Shown: positions 31,912 through 44,135 of the stretch, piece after piece | How the letters are laid out: every line of letters begins with the position of its first letter | Numbering within the stretch: the first letter of the stretch is position 1 | DNA from: Rhodosorus marinus | Lineage: Eukaryota; Rhodophyta; Stylonematophyceae; Stylonematales; Stylonemataceae | DNA length: 64,000 nucleotides | Direction of reading: 5' to 3' | Assembly: GCA_029953675.1 (NCBI GenBank) | Contig: JAMWBK010000008.1 | Coordinates: forward strand, 901,001-965,000 | Position numbers and translations under genes: made by a program | Notes under the pieces: generated by a model | What the model was told of the DNA's origin: nothing | What the model saw: only the letters and a program-made list of their open reading frames with translations | Database searches by the model: none

Positions 31912-33558
31912 TCAAGTCTCTAGTCCCATCTTTTCCTGCTTGTTTCTGTTCTGCTTTGCAAGAAGCTCAACCTCAATCAGCCTCGGATCTTGTAGTAGAT
32001 CGTCTTTCATTGCGAGGACTCGCTTGTAGTTCTGCATGCACCTATCCAACTGAGAGTTCAGAGCTGGAAGTCAAAGCCGAAGACATAGAGTTGCCTGTCC
32101 TTAGTGCGAGGAATTTAAGATGATGGAGCAGTAAGCCTTTCCGCCCTAAATACTCACTAGTCTTGGACATGGAACTTTCTGCATCTCGCTCGTAAAACGT
32201 AGCTATTCCAGTGCGCTGATCAATACTTGCGGATAGGTCCCTCTGAATCAGTCGCGAAGGCGCAACAAGGTGATCGGATTAGTGGGAAATGGTAAGGAGC
32301 CCTTCTATGTGTTTGGAGTCTGTTCTCTGCTTACTGAGTTGATCATCTCAAGCAGCATCTTCTCCGCTTCCTCTACGGATCTAAGCTTCAGTTTTGCTGC
32401 AATCTTCTCAATCGAGAGGGTGACGTACGTTTCTGCAAGCTTTTGAATTTGCCTATTCATGGCTGCCTTGATCGCCTGCAAGAAAGAGTTGAAAACCAAT
32501 CATCCATTAAGCCTCTCTTCGCGACCAATCGCCACAAGACTCGAGCTCTATATTGAGTCTTTGGCGAGGTGGTAGGAAAGGTTCTTTGAGCTCACCTTCT
32601 TGACAAGGCCGAAGTTTTTATCTGCAGAGAACAATGCCTGATTTTCCTCTGCAAATTTGAGCATAGCTGACTCGTCATTTGCATCGGCCAAGGACCCAAA
32701 CGTGCAATAGACGCTGCAAATTTGGGTCAAGCTGAGGCTGACCGAATGATTGACGAATGAAGGTTTCGGCGGTGATTTTCCGTGAAGAATTAAGTAAGTC
32801 AGAACGAACTTCTTGTACGCGTCGATGGACACGTCGGTAACCGCATAAGCAGGCACAGCAAAAAGCAGCTTAAAGCTTTCAACTGCCGCGGAGAGATCAG
32901 CGCGAGCAATCTCCACGAGTGATCGATAGTAGTAGAAGAGCTGAACATCCGAAGCAGCCAAGCCGTAGGGATTGGAACTATCCAATGTTTTCGGGGTTGT
33001 CAGTGATGCCGCTACATGGTACATCTTCGCGTTCACGCAGACTGTGTCGTTTAGATAGGAGCATGTTAAGAGTTGAAATTGCCCCAAGTTTCCAAACAAG
33101 GGCTCAGTGAGGCAGCAAAGCTTACCTGCCAGAAAGTCCGCGTGCATCGGTGTCATGTGATCTGGAGATGGTGATGCCAGTAGCAAGGCTCTCCTGGCAG
33201 CCCATACTACGGAGCTCGAATCGCCTCTTTCATAGACTATCCTCGACACGTGCCGGGTCAACCTCGAAAACGCAAAAGGAGCTGAGTCCAACGAATCCTT
33301 GGTTGCATCAGCGACCAACTCCTGGTACGCAGCTATAACGGAAGTTCCATCAACCTCCCGGGGATCCACAATCAGCGCTTTTGCGGCCAGCACAGTACAA
33401 TATTTAGGAAAATCCGAGGTCGACAGTCGAGCCAATTCAAAATCTAAAATCGACACAGGCATACCTTCCAAAGCTGTCAGTACTGATCTTTCCACGTTCC
33501 GGGTTACCCTGGACGAATCCAGAGCCCCCAGTATCGATCCTACATCACGATCACCCAT
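31912..33558 (-). CDS. CSN3: COP9 signalosome subunit 3
   Basis: CSN3 is a PCI-domain scaffold subunit of the COP9 signalosome, which removes NEDD8 from cullins. Four exons are inferred on the minus strand: 33558-32596, 32475-32335, 32242-32158 and 32063-31912, giving 446 aa (human 423). Diagnostic blocks: VQLFYYYRSLVEIARADLSAAVESF, DAYKKFVLTYLILHGKSPP, ADKNFGLVKK, TYVTLSIEKIAAKLKL (PCI winged helix) and ASIDQRTGIATFYE, all matching the family order. Then comes the C-terminal helix QLDRCMQNYKRVLAMKDDLL. The reading frame stays open and helical up to about 33645 without an ATG, so an upstream exon may add the true N-terminus; 33558 is the first in-frame ATG. Confidence 0.87.
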
Positions 33559-35148
33559 ACTTTCAACTAATCTAGTCTCACATAGAAGCTCTTCAACGCG
33601 GCTCTGGACGTTCTCAAAAACCAAGCAAGGCCCTCCTCTCCTCAAATACTCAACAGTTCTCCATGGATAAGCTATGCTATATATCTACATCATCCCTGCC
33701 AACTGCCCGGTGGAGTATTGGTAACATCCAGACATGAAGTTATAGCGCTAGTTTTCATGAAGGGTCTTGAGTTCAGTCGAGGAAGGTGCCGTTCCTACAT
33801 CGAAAGATTGTTCAAGCCGTGCTAAATGGTCCCTAGATGACCCGTTGCGATAGAAGGATGTGGTGGTTAAGCTCTTGTCTGCGTTTTCCTAGTGATCTGC
33901 CTTTTTGAGTGTAGACGGCCGTCGACTTTCCCCATGTACAAAGCGCACAGGTGTTGTGAGGATCTGTTCAGACGCTTTGTTGGTCCTCACCAAACCCTGG
34001 CATTCCGGCGAAACAGAATGGAGGTAGACACGCCTCTACTTGTTCCCAAGATGTAACTTTCGTTTAATAAGCATTGCGCCAATTATTCCATTCTGCAGAG
34101 AAAGAAACCTTGTTGTAAAGTGAGACACTTGATACATGCGGAGAGTTGATTGAGGAACATCTCGAAGACCTGGAAGAATAGCGTTTTCCTGGGCTTCCGA
34201 AGACCGATATACTGCTTGTCACTGGAAATCATTAGGCTGTTCGTATAGCTTCTATTCTTTCCGACTAGTCTTCAAGGCTTCAATACTGAACTCTAATGAG
34301 CTAGCAGTACACGAGACCGTACTTGATCGTAACGCCACACGATGCACAGTCCCGTTCAATACAAGGTCCATGTCCACCATTCCTTGGTGGGGGACAATTC
34401 CAGGATCTTCGGGGTGAACTGAAGTCGTTGAAAAAAGCCCAGGCCGGTAGAGAAGCACGGGTCACATCTCTGAGCCGTGAAGCAGTCGAATAGCATCCAG
34501 AAGAAGTCTTCGCTCGCGAGAATAGAGCGGTTGCGTTTGGGTGCACCGTAAAAGTTGGACACAGTAGATCTAGACGCTCCTGACGTATCGGCAGGGAGCG
34601 CTCAACAGCGGATGAGACTGGGACAGACGCTGCTACTTAAAGAGCCGAGTGGCCGAATACATCGGAGGAATTCGGAGGTCGTCTAGCGTGAAGAAGATTT
34701 TAGCCTTTACTTGAGAGCTTCTACTGCGTTCGCCGTTGGTTGTATCTGAAGCGTACTGGTTGGATCAACACTATCTACAACATGAGACAAGGAGTAAACA
34801 CAACTCGGATTGATTTCAGTTGAACTCTGGACCGGCTTTGTGTATCGACGTTTCGTCGATGCACAACGTGTGAGGATCAGAAATCAGCCTTTCATTAACC
34901 TCTTGTCTCGAACGGACAATTCAGGATTCAACAAGACAGAACGGGAACGCATTCCCAGTTCTACAAGAGTGACAATAGTGGAAACGTCATTGAGAGCAAT
35001 CAACTGGCCAGTCATATTGAATCCAATAGCACTTTTCAGTCTATATAGGGTCGGTTTGGGGCGCGTGCCCCGCTTGGAGATTGGTGCTGATATCCAGGGG
35101 TTTAAGGCTCCCTCAGGCCCCAGGGAAGCCATATTGGCAATTCAAACC

Positions 35149-35393
35149 AATTAGAAGACAGAGTTGTTTGGCTTGTGATATCCGAGGTATACAGCTTTGC
35201 CTTAGTGAGTTCCCTCAGTCGTTGTACTTGTTCAATTAGAAGACAGAGTTGTTTGGCTTGTGATATCCGAGGTATACAGCTTTGCCTTAGTGAGTTCCCT
35301 CAGTCGGTGTCTTGTTCAATTAGAAGACAGAGTTGTTTGGCTTGTGATATCCGAGGTATACAGCTTTGCCTTAGTGAGTTCCCTCAGTCGTTG
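35149..35393. repeat. Three tandem copies of an ~84-bp unit
   Basis: Copies start at about 35149, 35234 and 35318 (period 85 and 84). Each reads AATTAGAAGACAGAG...TGAGTTCCCTCAGTCG and they are nearly identical, so the amplification is recent. Confidence 0.9.
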
Positions 35394-36215
35394 AGGGTTA
35401 CACTGTCCTCGGCGGTTCGGATCCGTGGATATTAAGCGACATTCCAGCAGACTGGTACGCGCTGTAAATGCTCTGTCCGGACGAGGGTAGTAGTGCCTTT
35501 GATGGTCTCTCATCATGAGTCAATCCTTCTGGTGGCTGCCGGATTGGATCCTCTGATACTGGACTACACAAACGCTCTCGATCCAGATCTTCAGGACCAC
35601 GCATTTACGTCTGAGATTGTTATTGGGGTAGATTCCGCTGTAACGTAATTCGTTTATGATCAGGGTCCAGGATCTTCCAGTGTCAGTTCGTTGAATGACT
35701 CATAAAAGTAATCCCTGTCAAGGAGATCTAATTCAAGAATTGTTTGAAGTGCTTCTACAGAAGACTAGCCCTTCCAGATTCAGGCATTTTTTCTATATAT
35801 ATTTTTTGTACTAGTTGAGGTCCTACGTTTTTGATCGAATGATGTAGAAATCCCCTGACTTACTTCAAGTCAAACTATTAAACCTCCTCACGTGAAGATT
35901 TAGAGATTAAGCTTTGTTAAACCTTACAACGGCGTATCGTTGAACATTCGAATCGATCCCTTCGGAAAGGAAGGTCTCGTCCACGATCAGCGTTTTGTTG
36001 ATTCCTCTAGATGAAACTCCTCCTCGCGCTGATGACGTTATGCTCAAACGTCAAGCATTGGTTTCCACTCTGAACTCTCTCAAGTCCCAAGAATTGATAA
36101 TTTTAATCCCGTAAAGTCCCTTTTATCTGTTTTCTTCTTCCTTACTATTCTGCTACTATTCCATGCTCGAACTTCGCTCATGTCTTCTCTCGGCCCATCC
36201 GATCACCATGATTTT

Positions 36216-36846
36216 CATAGACTGAATAGCTCATAAAAATAAATTATTCAAATTTGTTTCAAGTACATTGACTGATTATTTGATTGAACTAAACAAATGT
36301 GAAACTACGATAATCAATTTTTAGGCGTATTTCGATTGAAAATTTCATTGTCTCAGTCTCTATAGAAGTAAAAAGCAGTCAATGCGACAGCTCTTGATTG
36401 AACTGTGAGGAATACCTTTTACCTAAGGATTGAACTGCGTGCTTGCAAAACGCGGTGATTTGATCGGGCTTTTATTTCAAACCCAAGTTATAACAAGTAC
36501 GACCTAAGTGTCTCTAAGACTCAATGGAATCCTTCAGGAAATATCTGATGAAACTTCGCGTTCCAAAATCGCCGGAGAAAGAGGGTTCGACAAGACGAAC
36601 TATTCCGCTTTTCGTGAAACGCCTTATCGCTAACTGCTCTATGCGAGTCGATGCCCAGAATCCCAATACCTTGAGCTTGATTTTTTGAACTTCTATATTG
36701 ACTGAGACATTGATATTCTTAGTCGAAATGCAACAAGAAATTGAATATTGTAGTTTCCTGAACTGTTCAGTTCAATCAAATACTCAGTCAATATCCCTGC
36801 GACAAAATTGAATAATTTATTTTCATGACCTATTCAGTCTATGAAT
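36216..36846. mobile_element. MITE-like foldback element with ~155-bp imperfect inverted ends
   Basis: The left arm begins TCATAGACTGAATAG near 36216 and the right arm ends CTATTCAGTCTATGA near 36846. The arms match over about 155 bp with scattered mismatches and small gaps (shared AATAAATTATTCAA, ATTGACTGA-TATTTGATTG, GAAACTAC, ATGTCTCAGTC or TTGTCTCAGTC, TATAGAAGT). The ~300-bp interior has no open frame. A clear target duplication was not found. It ends ~270 bp before the BiP1 start. Confidence 0.75.
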
Positions 36847-36875
36847 AAAGTCGGACAGCACTTTGCCATGACTCC

Positions 36876-36918
36876 GTCACTAGTGACTCGTTAAACAAGT
36901 GGTTGCGTCTATATAAAT
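36876..36918 (+). promoter_or_regulatory. Candidate BiP1 core promoter: 12-bp palindrome and TATA-like box
   Basis: GTCACTAGTGAC at 36876-36887 is a perfect palindrome of the kind bound by dimeric bZIP factors. TCTATATAAAT at about 36908-36918 resembles a TATA box, ~200 bp before the ATG. No canonical ER-stress element was recognised. Function is inferred from position only. Confidence 0.3.
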
Positions 36919-37117
36919 CGTTTAAGCTCCCGATGAAGTTAGAGTTGCTTGAAGAACTACAAACCAGAACAACCACAAACTAAGAAGATGTTCTGTTAGG
37001 ATCTAGGCGCTTTGTTAGTTCTAGTTACGTTCTTCGAATCACTTGTGTCTGAGGAGAGAAACTGAGAGCTGTCTTCCACCAGCGATTCTATAGTGTGCCA
37101 TTTATAGTCTCACCGCA

Positions 37118-39187
37118 ATGGCTGGAAAGGTTTCGAGCGTCTTGCTTGTGCAAGCTGTTGTGCTCCTTGCGACTACGTGCGCCCATGCCCAGCTAGACTC
37201 GAACGATGCAGGTATTGCGATAGGTATCGACTTGGGAACTACCTATTCATGCGTCGGGGTTATGCAGAATGGAAAGATTGAAATCATCCCTAACGAACAG
37301 GGGAATAGAATTACTCCGAGCTACGTCGCCTTCACTGCCGAGGAGCGATTGATCGGAGACTCTGCGAAGAATCAGCTGGCGATGAACCCGACGAACACTG
37401 TCTTCGATGTCAAACGATTGATCGGTCGTCAATTTTCGGAGTCGACTGTTCAGAAAGACATGAAGCTGCTTCCCTACAAGATTGTCGAGAATAACACGAA
37501 GCCTTACGTATCTGTGAATGTGAAGGGAGAGGACAAAACATTCTCTCCTGAGGAGATCTCGGCTATGGTGTTGGGAAAGATGAAGAAGACCGCCGAAGAA
37601 TACCTGGGAAAGAAGGTCAAATCGGCAGTTATTACTGTTCCAGCGTACTTCAATAATGCTCAGCGTCAGGCCACGAAGGATGCGGGCACTATTGCTGGAC
37701 TGAACGTTCTCCGAATCATCAACGAGCCGACAGCAGCCTCCATTGCTTACGGACTTGACAGGAACGCAGACGAGAGAAACGTGCTCGTATTCGACCTTGG
37801 AGGGGGGACTTTTGATGTTACCCTTTTGGAACTCGATGACGGAGTGTTCGAGGTACTGGCCACGAACGGCGATACTCATCTTGGAGGAGAGGACTTCGAT
37901 CACCGAGTGATGGATTACATGATCAAGATGTTCAAGAAGAAGAACAGCTTGGACCCTGGACAGGACAAGCGGGCGATCGCGAAACTTCGTGCTGAAGTTG
38001 AAAAGGCAAAGAGAGCTCTGTCATCGCAGAATCAAGTGAGGATTGAGATCGAGTCGTTCTATCAAGGAACTGACATGTCGGAGACCCTGACTCGAGCACG
38101 CTTCGAGGAACTGAACATGGATCTGTTCCGCAAGACTATGAAGCCAGTTGAGAACGTGCTAAAGGATGGAGGACTTTCGAAAGGAGAGGTACACGAAATC
38201 GTACTTGTAGGAGGGTCCACCCGCATCCCGAAGATTCAAGAGCTTGTCAAAAGCTACTTTGGGAAAGTCCCTAGTAAGGGTATCAACCCGGACGAAGCTG
38301 TGGCTTTTGGTGCAGCCTTCCAAGCAGGAGTGCTGTCGGGAGCCGCAAACGAAAAGACGCCGGATATCCTTGTTATCGATTCTACGCCGCTGTCGCTCGG
38401 TATAGAAACAGTCGGAGGGATAATGACAAAGATCCTTACTCGGAATACCAGGACACCTGCGAAGAAGACCCAGACTTTCACTACCCACTCTGACAACCAG
38501 GACATGGTTTCCATTCAGGTACGGTTCAGGGCAGATTCTTGCTACGTCAAAGTCCCAAAAGTGCTTAGGATCATTCGTTCTCTGTCGAATTTTCAGGTAT
38601 TTGAAGGAGAGCGGGTGATGACAAAGGATTGCAACCTCTTAGACAACTTCGACCTCACTGGTATCCCCCCAGCACCTCGTGGAACACCACAGATCGACGT
38701 CACTTTCGAGGTAGACGTCGACGGAATTCTAAGCGTGTCAGCTGAGGAAAAGGGAACCAAGAAGAAGCGTTCGATCACTATCGAGACTTCAAGAAAGCGA
38801 TTCACTGAAGAACAGATTGAGCAAATGGTCAAGGAGGCGGAAGAGTTTGCCGACGAGGACGACAAGTTGAAAAAGAAGATTGAGTCAAAGAATAACCTGG
38901 AGAACTACCTCTTCTCAATGAAATCCCAAGTAGAGGACGAGGACAAACTGAAGAACAAACTTGAGGAGGAGGACATCGAGTCTATCCAGGAAGCTGTGAA
39001 GGACGCTCTGGACTGGATGGAAGACCTTGGCGACGACATGGACACTGAGGACTTTGAAAACAAGTTGAAGGATGTGCAAGACGTGTGCAACCCGATCATC
39101 GCGAAGGTGTACGGTGAGCAAGGTGGAGCCCCAGGGGGAGAGTACGGGCAGGAAGACGACCTCGGGGATGATCATGATGATCTTTAA
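37118..39187 (+). CDS. BiP1: ER chaperone BiP (HSP70 family), copy 1
   Basis: Lumenal ER HSP70 that folds secretory proteins. Two exons are inferred, 37118-38518 and 38597-39187, giving 663 aa. A signal peptide ([24 protein letters not shown]) precedes the ATPase motifs [35 protein letters not shown] and [14 protein letters not shown], then [21 protein letters not shown] in the substrate domain and C-terminal HDDL, an HDEL-like retention signal. The 78-nt intron is open and in frame, but its GT-AG ends and identical position in copy 2 show it is an intron: unspliced it would insert 26 residues into the substrate-binding strands. Copy 1 differs from the consensus at AYFNNAQRQ (Asp to Asn) and [10 protein letters not shown], so it is the more diverged paralog. 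Confidence 0.93.
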   Translation: MAGKVSSVLLVQAVVLLATTCAHAQLDSNDAGIAIGIDLGTTYSCVGVMQNGKIEIIPNEQGNRITPSYVAFTAEERLIGDSAKNQLAMNPTNTVFDVKRLIGRQFSESTVQKDMKLLPYKIVENNTKPYVSVNVKGEDKTFSPEEISAMVLGKMKKTAEEYLGKKVKSAVITVPAYFNNAQRQATKDAGTIAGLNVLRIINEPTAASIAYGLDRNADERNVLVFDLGGGTFDVTLLELDDGVFEVLATNGDTHLGGEDFDHRVMDYMIKMFKKKNSLDPGQDKRAIAKLRAEVEKAKRALSSQNQVRIEIESFYQGTDMSETLTRARFEELNMDLFRKTMKPVENVLKDGGLSKGEVHEIVLVGGSTRIPKIQELVKSYFGKVPSKGINPDEAVAFGAAFQAGVLSGAANEKTPDILVIDSTPLSLGIETVGGIMTKILTRNTRTPAKKTQTFTTHSDNQDMVSIQVRFRADSCYVKVPKVLRIIRSLSNFQVFEGERVMTKDCNLLDNFDLTGIPPAPRGTPQIDVTFEVDVDGILSVSAEEKGTKKKRSITIETSRKRFTEEQIEQMVKEAEEFADEDDKLKKKIESKNNLENYLFSMKSQVEDEDKLKNKLEEEDIESIQEAVKDALDWMEDLGDDMDTEDFENKLKDVQDVCNPIIAKVYGEQGGAPGGEYGQEDDLGDDHDDL
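38519..38596 (+). other. In-frame stop-free intron of BiP1
   Basis: 78 nt, CAG|GTACGG...TTTTCAG|GT. It sits exactly where the 91-nt intron of BiP2 (41990-42080) lies, and the family has no insertion here. Confidence 0.85.
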
Positions 39188-40600
39188 GTGCTGAGGGGTC
39201 AATATACTTGAAATATGAACCAGCCCCCGACCTCCGTGCACTGTCTTTTGTATACACTCTGAAAACTGTCCGCCCACATCTTCCCTTATCAAAGGATAAA
39301 TTAAGACCTGACCCTATGCGATGCCCCAACCACCAGTTGGAAAGACTCCGGACGACTACCAACCTGCAGTTACGGCCTTTAGATCACCGTACAACCCTCA
39401 AGGATGTCCACAGAAATGGATGAACGAGCTCAAGACGGTGGCACCGCCTCTCATCACACAGTCACAACACCCTTTTCACATGCCTAAAATAACATCGCAG
39501 TTGACAACGAATCTATTTCGATGCGCTTGATCAGAACTGGCCTTAGATTGACGACCATTCCACATCAGATATTGTCTTACAATGAACAACATCTCACAAT
39601 CCCAAGCCCAAAAAAAGAATTAAAAAATACCCCACCTAGAGCTTCGCATCTGAACCTGGAGAAGCAGTAATTATTTATATCCATTTGAAAAGACGGTCTC
39701 AACGAAACTAAATGCTTAGGGGGACACAAATTTGTAGTGTCAGCCATCGCTACATACTTTTCTCTTGTGGAAGGGGGGGTGTGGGTGTGCTCCTGAATTG
39801 GATAAGAGAATCGTTAACCTCATATTGCAAAGATTGGCACCCCCTTTCAAGTATTCGTAGGCCAACAATACGGTCAATTTTAAAATGCTAAACTGACTCC
39901 ATTGTCTTTTAGAGAAAATACCTACCCCCCCTCGGTGTTCTTATTGTTGACCCCCGGAGCCAACGGAAACCGCGGAATATCCATCCGTACGGCCAAGCTT
40001 TATTTTCAAAAGTAAGATACTCCCTCATATTCTACATTAATTTCGGAGGATTGCCGTAGATCAATTACCATTGGTTGGGCTCGACCGCATTCAAGCCAAT
40101 CAATGCAAGGGGCTAAGGATCGGCAACATCTCAGTCAATATTTCAGTCATTCTGTTGTCGTCAATCTCTTAGAGCTCTCTTTATTTTTCCTCTATATTAT
40201 CTCAGTCAATATATTAGTCTATATCTGAAGAAGTCAGTGTTTATTTGACGGACTTGGATTGATAAGAATCAATTTGGAGCATTGGCTACGGGAATCGAGA
40301 CCAGCGACCTGGGCTTTTCGCTTCACTGGGGAAACGACTTTGTACCGAGCTCGAGGCTCGTTTTCCTTTAAGTATAGGGCTGACCGACTGACCGGCGGCA
40401 AGAGGGCGTGGGAGGAAGGGAGGCATCACAGTTATTAGTAACTGAGACAAAAACCTTTATTTTTACTTGTCGATCGACTGAGTGTACAGTATTCTTTCTA
40501 CTGTTTGTGAGTATCTGGCTCATCTTTTTGGGGGGGAGCGTGATCGTGCTCTGACGAAACGAACTTGGAACGTGCTGTCCTTCTACAGCGCATTGATAAG
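39188..40600. other. Spacer between the two BiP genes
   Basis: No gene. AT-rich with G- and C-runs (39768-39790, 39925). Words related to the MITE at 36216 (CTCAGTCAATAT) recur at about 40130-40230, perhaps a decayed relative. The last 300 bp form the BiP2 promoter. Confidence 0.4.
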
Positions 40601-42671
40601 ATGAGGAGTGTCGCTTTCATCGGAGCGGTTTTCGCTCTGGTAGGCGTGCTGTGCGCACACGCGCAGGAGGAAAAGCCTGATGTTGGGATCGCTATTGGCA
40701 TCGACTTGGGAACTACCTATTCATGCGTCGGAGTAATGCAGAATGGACAGGTTGAAATCATCCCGAACGACCAGGGGAACAGAATCACTCCGAGCTACGT
40801 CGCCTTCACGTCTGAGGAGCGATTGATCGGAGATTCCGCGAAGAATCAGCTGGCGATGAACCCGACGAACACTGTCTTCGACGTCAAGCGATTGATCGGT
40901 CGTCGATTTTCGGAGTCAACTGTACAGAAGGACATGAAGCTGCTCCCGTACAAGATTGTCGAGAAGAATACTAAGCCTTACGTATCCGTGAATGTGAAGG
41001 GAGAGGACAAAACATTCTCTCCTGAGGAGATCTCGGCTATGGTGTTGGGAAAGATGAAGAAGACTGCTGAAGACTTCCTCGGAAAGGAGGTACAGTCGGC
41101 TGTCGTCACTGTTCCTGCGTACTTCAACGATGCTCAGCGTCAGGCCACGAAGGATGCGGGCACTATTGCTGGATTGAACGTACTCCGAATCATCAATGAG
41201 CCAACCGCTGCCGCGATCGCTTACGGACTTGACAAGAAGGGCGAGAGGAACATTCTTGTGTTCGACCTTGGAGGAGGAACCTTTGATGTGACTCTATTGA
41301 CCATCGACGACGGAGTGTTTGAGGTGCTGGCCACGAACGGAGACACTCACTTGGGAGGAGAGGACTTCGATCACCGAGTCATGGACTACATGATCAAGAT
41401 GTTCAAGAAGAAGAACAACTTGGACCCTGGACAGGACAAGCGATCGCTCGGAAAACTTCGTGCTGAAGTTGAAAAAGCGAAGAGAGCTCTGTCATCGCAG
41501 AATCAAGTGAGGATTGAGATCGAGTCGTTCTATCAGGGAACTGACCTGTCGGAGACGCTGACCCGAGCTCGTTTTGAGGAGTTGAACATGGATCTGTTCC
41601 GAAAGACCATGAAACCAGTTGAGAACGTGCTCAAGGACGGTGGACTTTCGAAGGGAGAGGTACATGAGGTCGTGCTTGTCGGAGGATCTACTCGCATCCC
41701 GAAAGTACAGGAGCTCGTGAAGAGCTACTTCGGAAGGGAAGCGAACAAGGGTATTAATCCTGACGAAGCTGTTGCTTTTGGTGCTGCGGTCCAAGCTGGT
41801 ATCCTTTCCGGGGCCACTGATGAAAAGACGAAGCCGATTGTGCTCCTCGACGTCACTCCCCTTTCTCTCGGTATCGAAACTGTTGGAGGAATGATGACGA
41901 AGGTCATCAACCGTAACTCCGTTATTCCCACAAAGAAGACTCAGACTTTCACCACCTACACGGACAATCAGCAGACTGTCACCATTCAGGTAAGAGCGCC
42001 TTCCTACAGCTTTCTTCGTGGGTACGTGAATCACCTATGTACATGATTTCTGATAGATGTTGATGCTTTCCATTGAACAGGTCTTTGAGGGTGAACGTGC
42101 AATGACCAAGGATTGCCATCTTCTTGGCAAATTCGATCTCACTGGTATCCCACCAGCACCACGTGGTACTCCACAAATTGACGTAACCTTTGAAGTCGAT
42201 GTGAATGGTATCATGAGCGTTGCGGCTGAGGAGAAGGGATCGAAGAGGAAGGAATCTATTGTCATCAAGAATGACAAGGGACGTCTGAGCGAGGAAGAAA
42301 TTGAACGCATGGTGCAGGAGGCAGAAGAGTTTGCCGACGAGGACGACAAGTTAAAGAAGAAGATTGAGTCAAAGAATAACCTGGAGAACTACCTCTTCTC
42401 AATGAAATCCCAAGTAGAGGACGAGGACAAACTGAAGAACAAACTTGAGGAGGAGGACATCGAGTCTATCCAGGAAGCTGTGAAGGACGCTCTGGACTGG
42501 ATGGAAGACCTTGGCGACGACATGGACACTGAGGACTTTGAAAACAAGTTGAAGGATGTGCAAGACGTTTGCAACCCGATCATCGCGAAGGTGTACGGTG
42601 AGCAAGGTGGAGCCCCAGGGGGAGAGTACGGGCAGGAAGATGACCTCGGGGATGATCATGATGATCTTTAA
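40601..42671 (+). CDS. BiP2: ER chaperone BiP (HSP70 family), copy 2
   Basis: Two exons are inferred, 40601-41989 and 42081-42671, giving 659 aa. Signal peptide [21 protein letters not shown], then ATPase motifs [33 protein letters not shown] and [17 protein letters not shown], linker region [17 protein letters not shown] and C-terminal HDDL. It keeps consensus residues that copy 1 has lost. ATG 40601 is used because it begins the signal peptide; upstream in-frame codons lack an ATG. The last 348 nt of exon 2 are almost identical to copy 1, while the rest has diverged, indicating gene conversion. Confidence 0.94.
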
Positions 42672-43369
42672 GTACTGAGAATTTGTTCGGATCCGAAACT
42701 CTAACCTCTTTGTGTTTTACTTTTCTTTGAGTCTGTCGCATATGCGTGACGAATCCAACGAACTCATGTTATGGAATCTAGAACGTTGGAAAATGTTTTG
42801 AAGATCTTGTGCCCTTTGCCGAAAGAAAGGAGGATTCTTGAGGCTACTAGTACGAGAAGCAGTCGATTAATAAACAGATAAAAAGGAGCTAGGCCCAGTT
42901 TTTAGGCTACTCGAGAACGTGTCCGTCAAAGTACCCGGACGAAGGCCCGTCGTCCGTTCCACCTTAAAATCAGTGTTGACGAGCAACGGAAACAATCCTG
43001 ACCTTTCTGTTACAACTCCTCGAACCAACTTGCCACCATAAACGAACTCATTCTTCCTCCTTAGCAACAACTCCCTCCCTGCAAACGAACCCCGGCCGCA
43101 CCCCAAAACCCTCCCTGCAAACACCCCTCAAAAACCAATCGATCTCTCCGCCAAACCCCCAAAAAGGTACCAGAAGCCAAAAAAATAAAATTCAACAACA
43201 CCAAAAGGAAAGCAAATTATCACATTTGCAAACCAAAACAATCCCTTCTCTTCCTTCTTATCCACGTATAAGACCAGTGCAGCGAATGGGCTTTGACTGC
43301 GTGATATGAAGCCCTGACACGCCAGCTCTTTTAGCTCTTTTTTTTAGTCTGTCGCGGTCTACCAACGAC
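42672..43369. other. Intergenic, no gene seen
   Basis: BiP2 3' UTR followed by A/C-rich sequence. No supportable frame. Confidence 0.4.
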
Positions 43370-44135
43370 ATCGGGTACGGTCGCTGTGATGGCGGACTCG
43401 CCCCTTCCTCGAGATGGATCTTGTTGTCACACACATCATCTCCTCGTTCGGGCTACCCCGGAGCTTCGTCACAGATCGTGATAAGGTCTTCACAGCGACT
43501 TTCTGGCGACACCTTCTGCGATTGATGGGGGTGCAACAGCTGCTCTCTACCGCGTACCACCCCGAAACGGATGGACAGACGGAACGGGCAAATCAGACAC
43601 TACAAATTATGCTGAGGTGCTGTTGTAACAGTCCAACATGGATGCTGTGTCTACCCCTACTTCAGCTGGCCTACAACAACCATACGTCGGCTAGTACGGG
43701 ATATACACCGTATTTTCTGTTAACCGGAGGGCATCCGCGGTTGAGCTGGTACAACAGCACCTCAGCATAATTTGTAGTGTCTGATTTACCCGTTCCGTCT
43801 GTCCATCCGTTTCGGGGTGGTACGCGGTAGAGAGCAGCTGTTGCACCCCCATCAATCGCAGAAGGTGTCGCCAGAAAGTCGCTGTGAAGACCTTATCACG
43901 ATCTGTGACGAAGCTCTGGGGTAACCCGAACAAGGAGATGATGTGTGTGATAACAAGATCCATCTCGAGGAAGGGGCGAGTCCGCCATCACAGCGACCGT
44001 ACCCGATTTGTAGTGTCTGATTTACCCGTTCCGTCTGTCCATCCGTTTCGGGATGGTACACCTTAGAGAGCTGTTGAACCCATCAATCGCAGAAGGTGTC
44101 GCCAGAAAGTCGCTGTGAAGACCTGGATACGAAAA
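43370..44135. mobile_element. Palindromic debris of Ty3/gypsy integrase
   Basis: Three integrase fragments. A (+), 43414-43770, codes for FVTDRDKVFTATFWRHLL and YHPETDGQTERANQTL. B (-), about 43750-44007, is the same stretch inverted. C (-), about 44008-44135, repeats part of it again. A and B form inverted arms of 258 bp each (43370-43627 and 43750-44007) around a 122-bp spacer. No LTRs, Gag or other Pol parts are present. The family differs from the element at 3.3 kb. Confidence 0.85.

Larger units (their letters stand above)
33559..37117. other. Long intergenic region with tandem repeat and MITE-like foldback
   Basis: About 3.5 kb with no supportable gene. Contains the 84-bp triplication (35149-35393), the foldback element (36216-36846) and the BiP1 promoter. 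The frame that crosses the triplication merely reflects the repeat. Confidence 0.45.

Noticed and set aside
35175..35435. Open frame encoding a repeated ~28-residue unit
   Set aside because: It is only the 84-bp triplication read in one frame; no start context or family.
39208..39530. Pro-rich frames after BiP1
   Set aside because: Look like 3' UTR read-through; no similarity recognised and not conserved after BiP2.
40280..40370. Possible second tRNA-like sequence
   Set aside because: Some T-arm-like words, but D and anticodon arms do not pair.
37247..42659. Several minus-strand frames over the BiP genes
   Set aside because: Antisense shadows of strongly codon-biased BiP exons; duplicated because the genes are duplicated.
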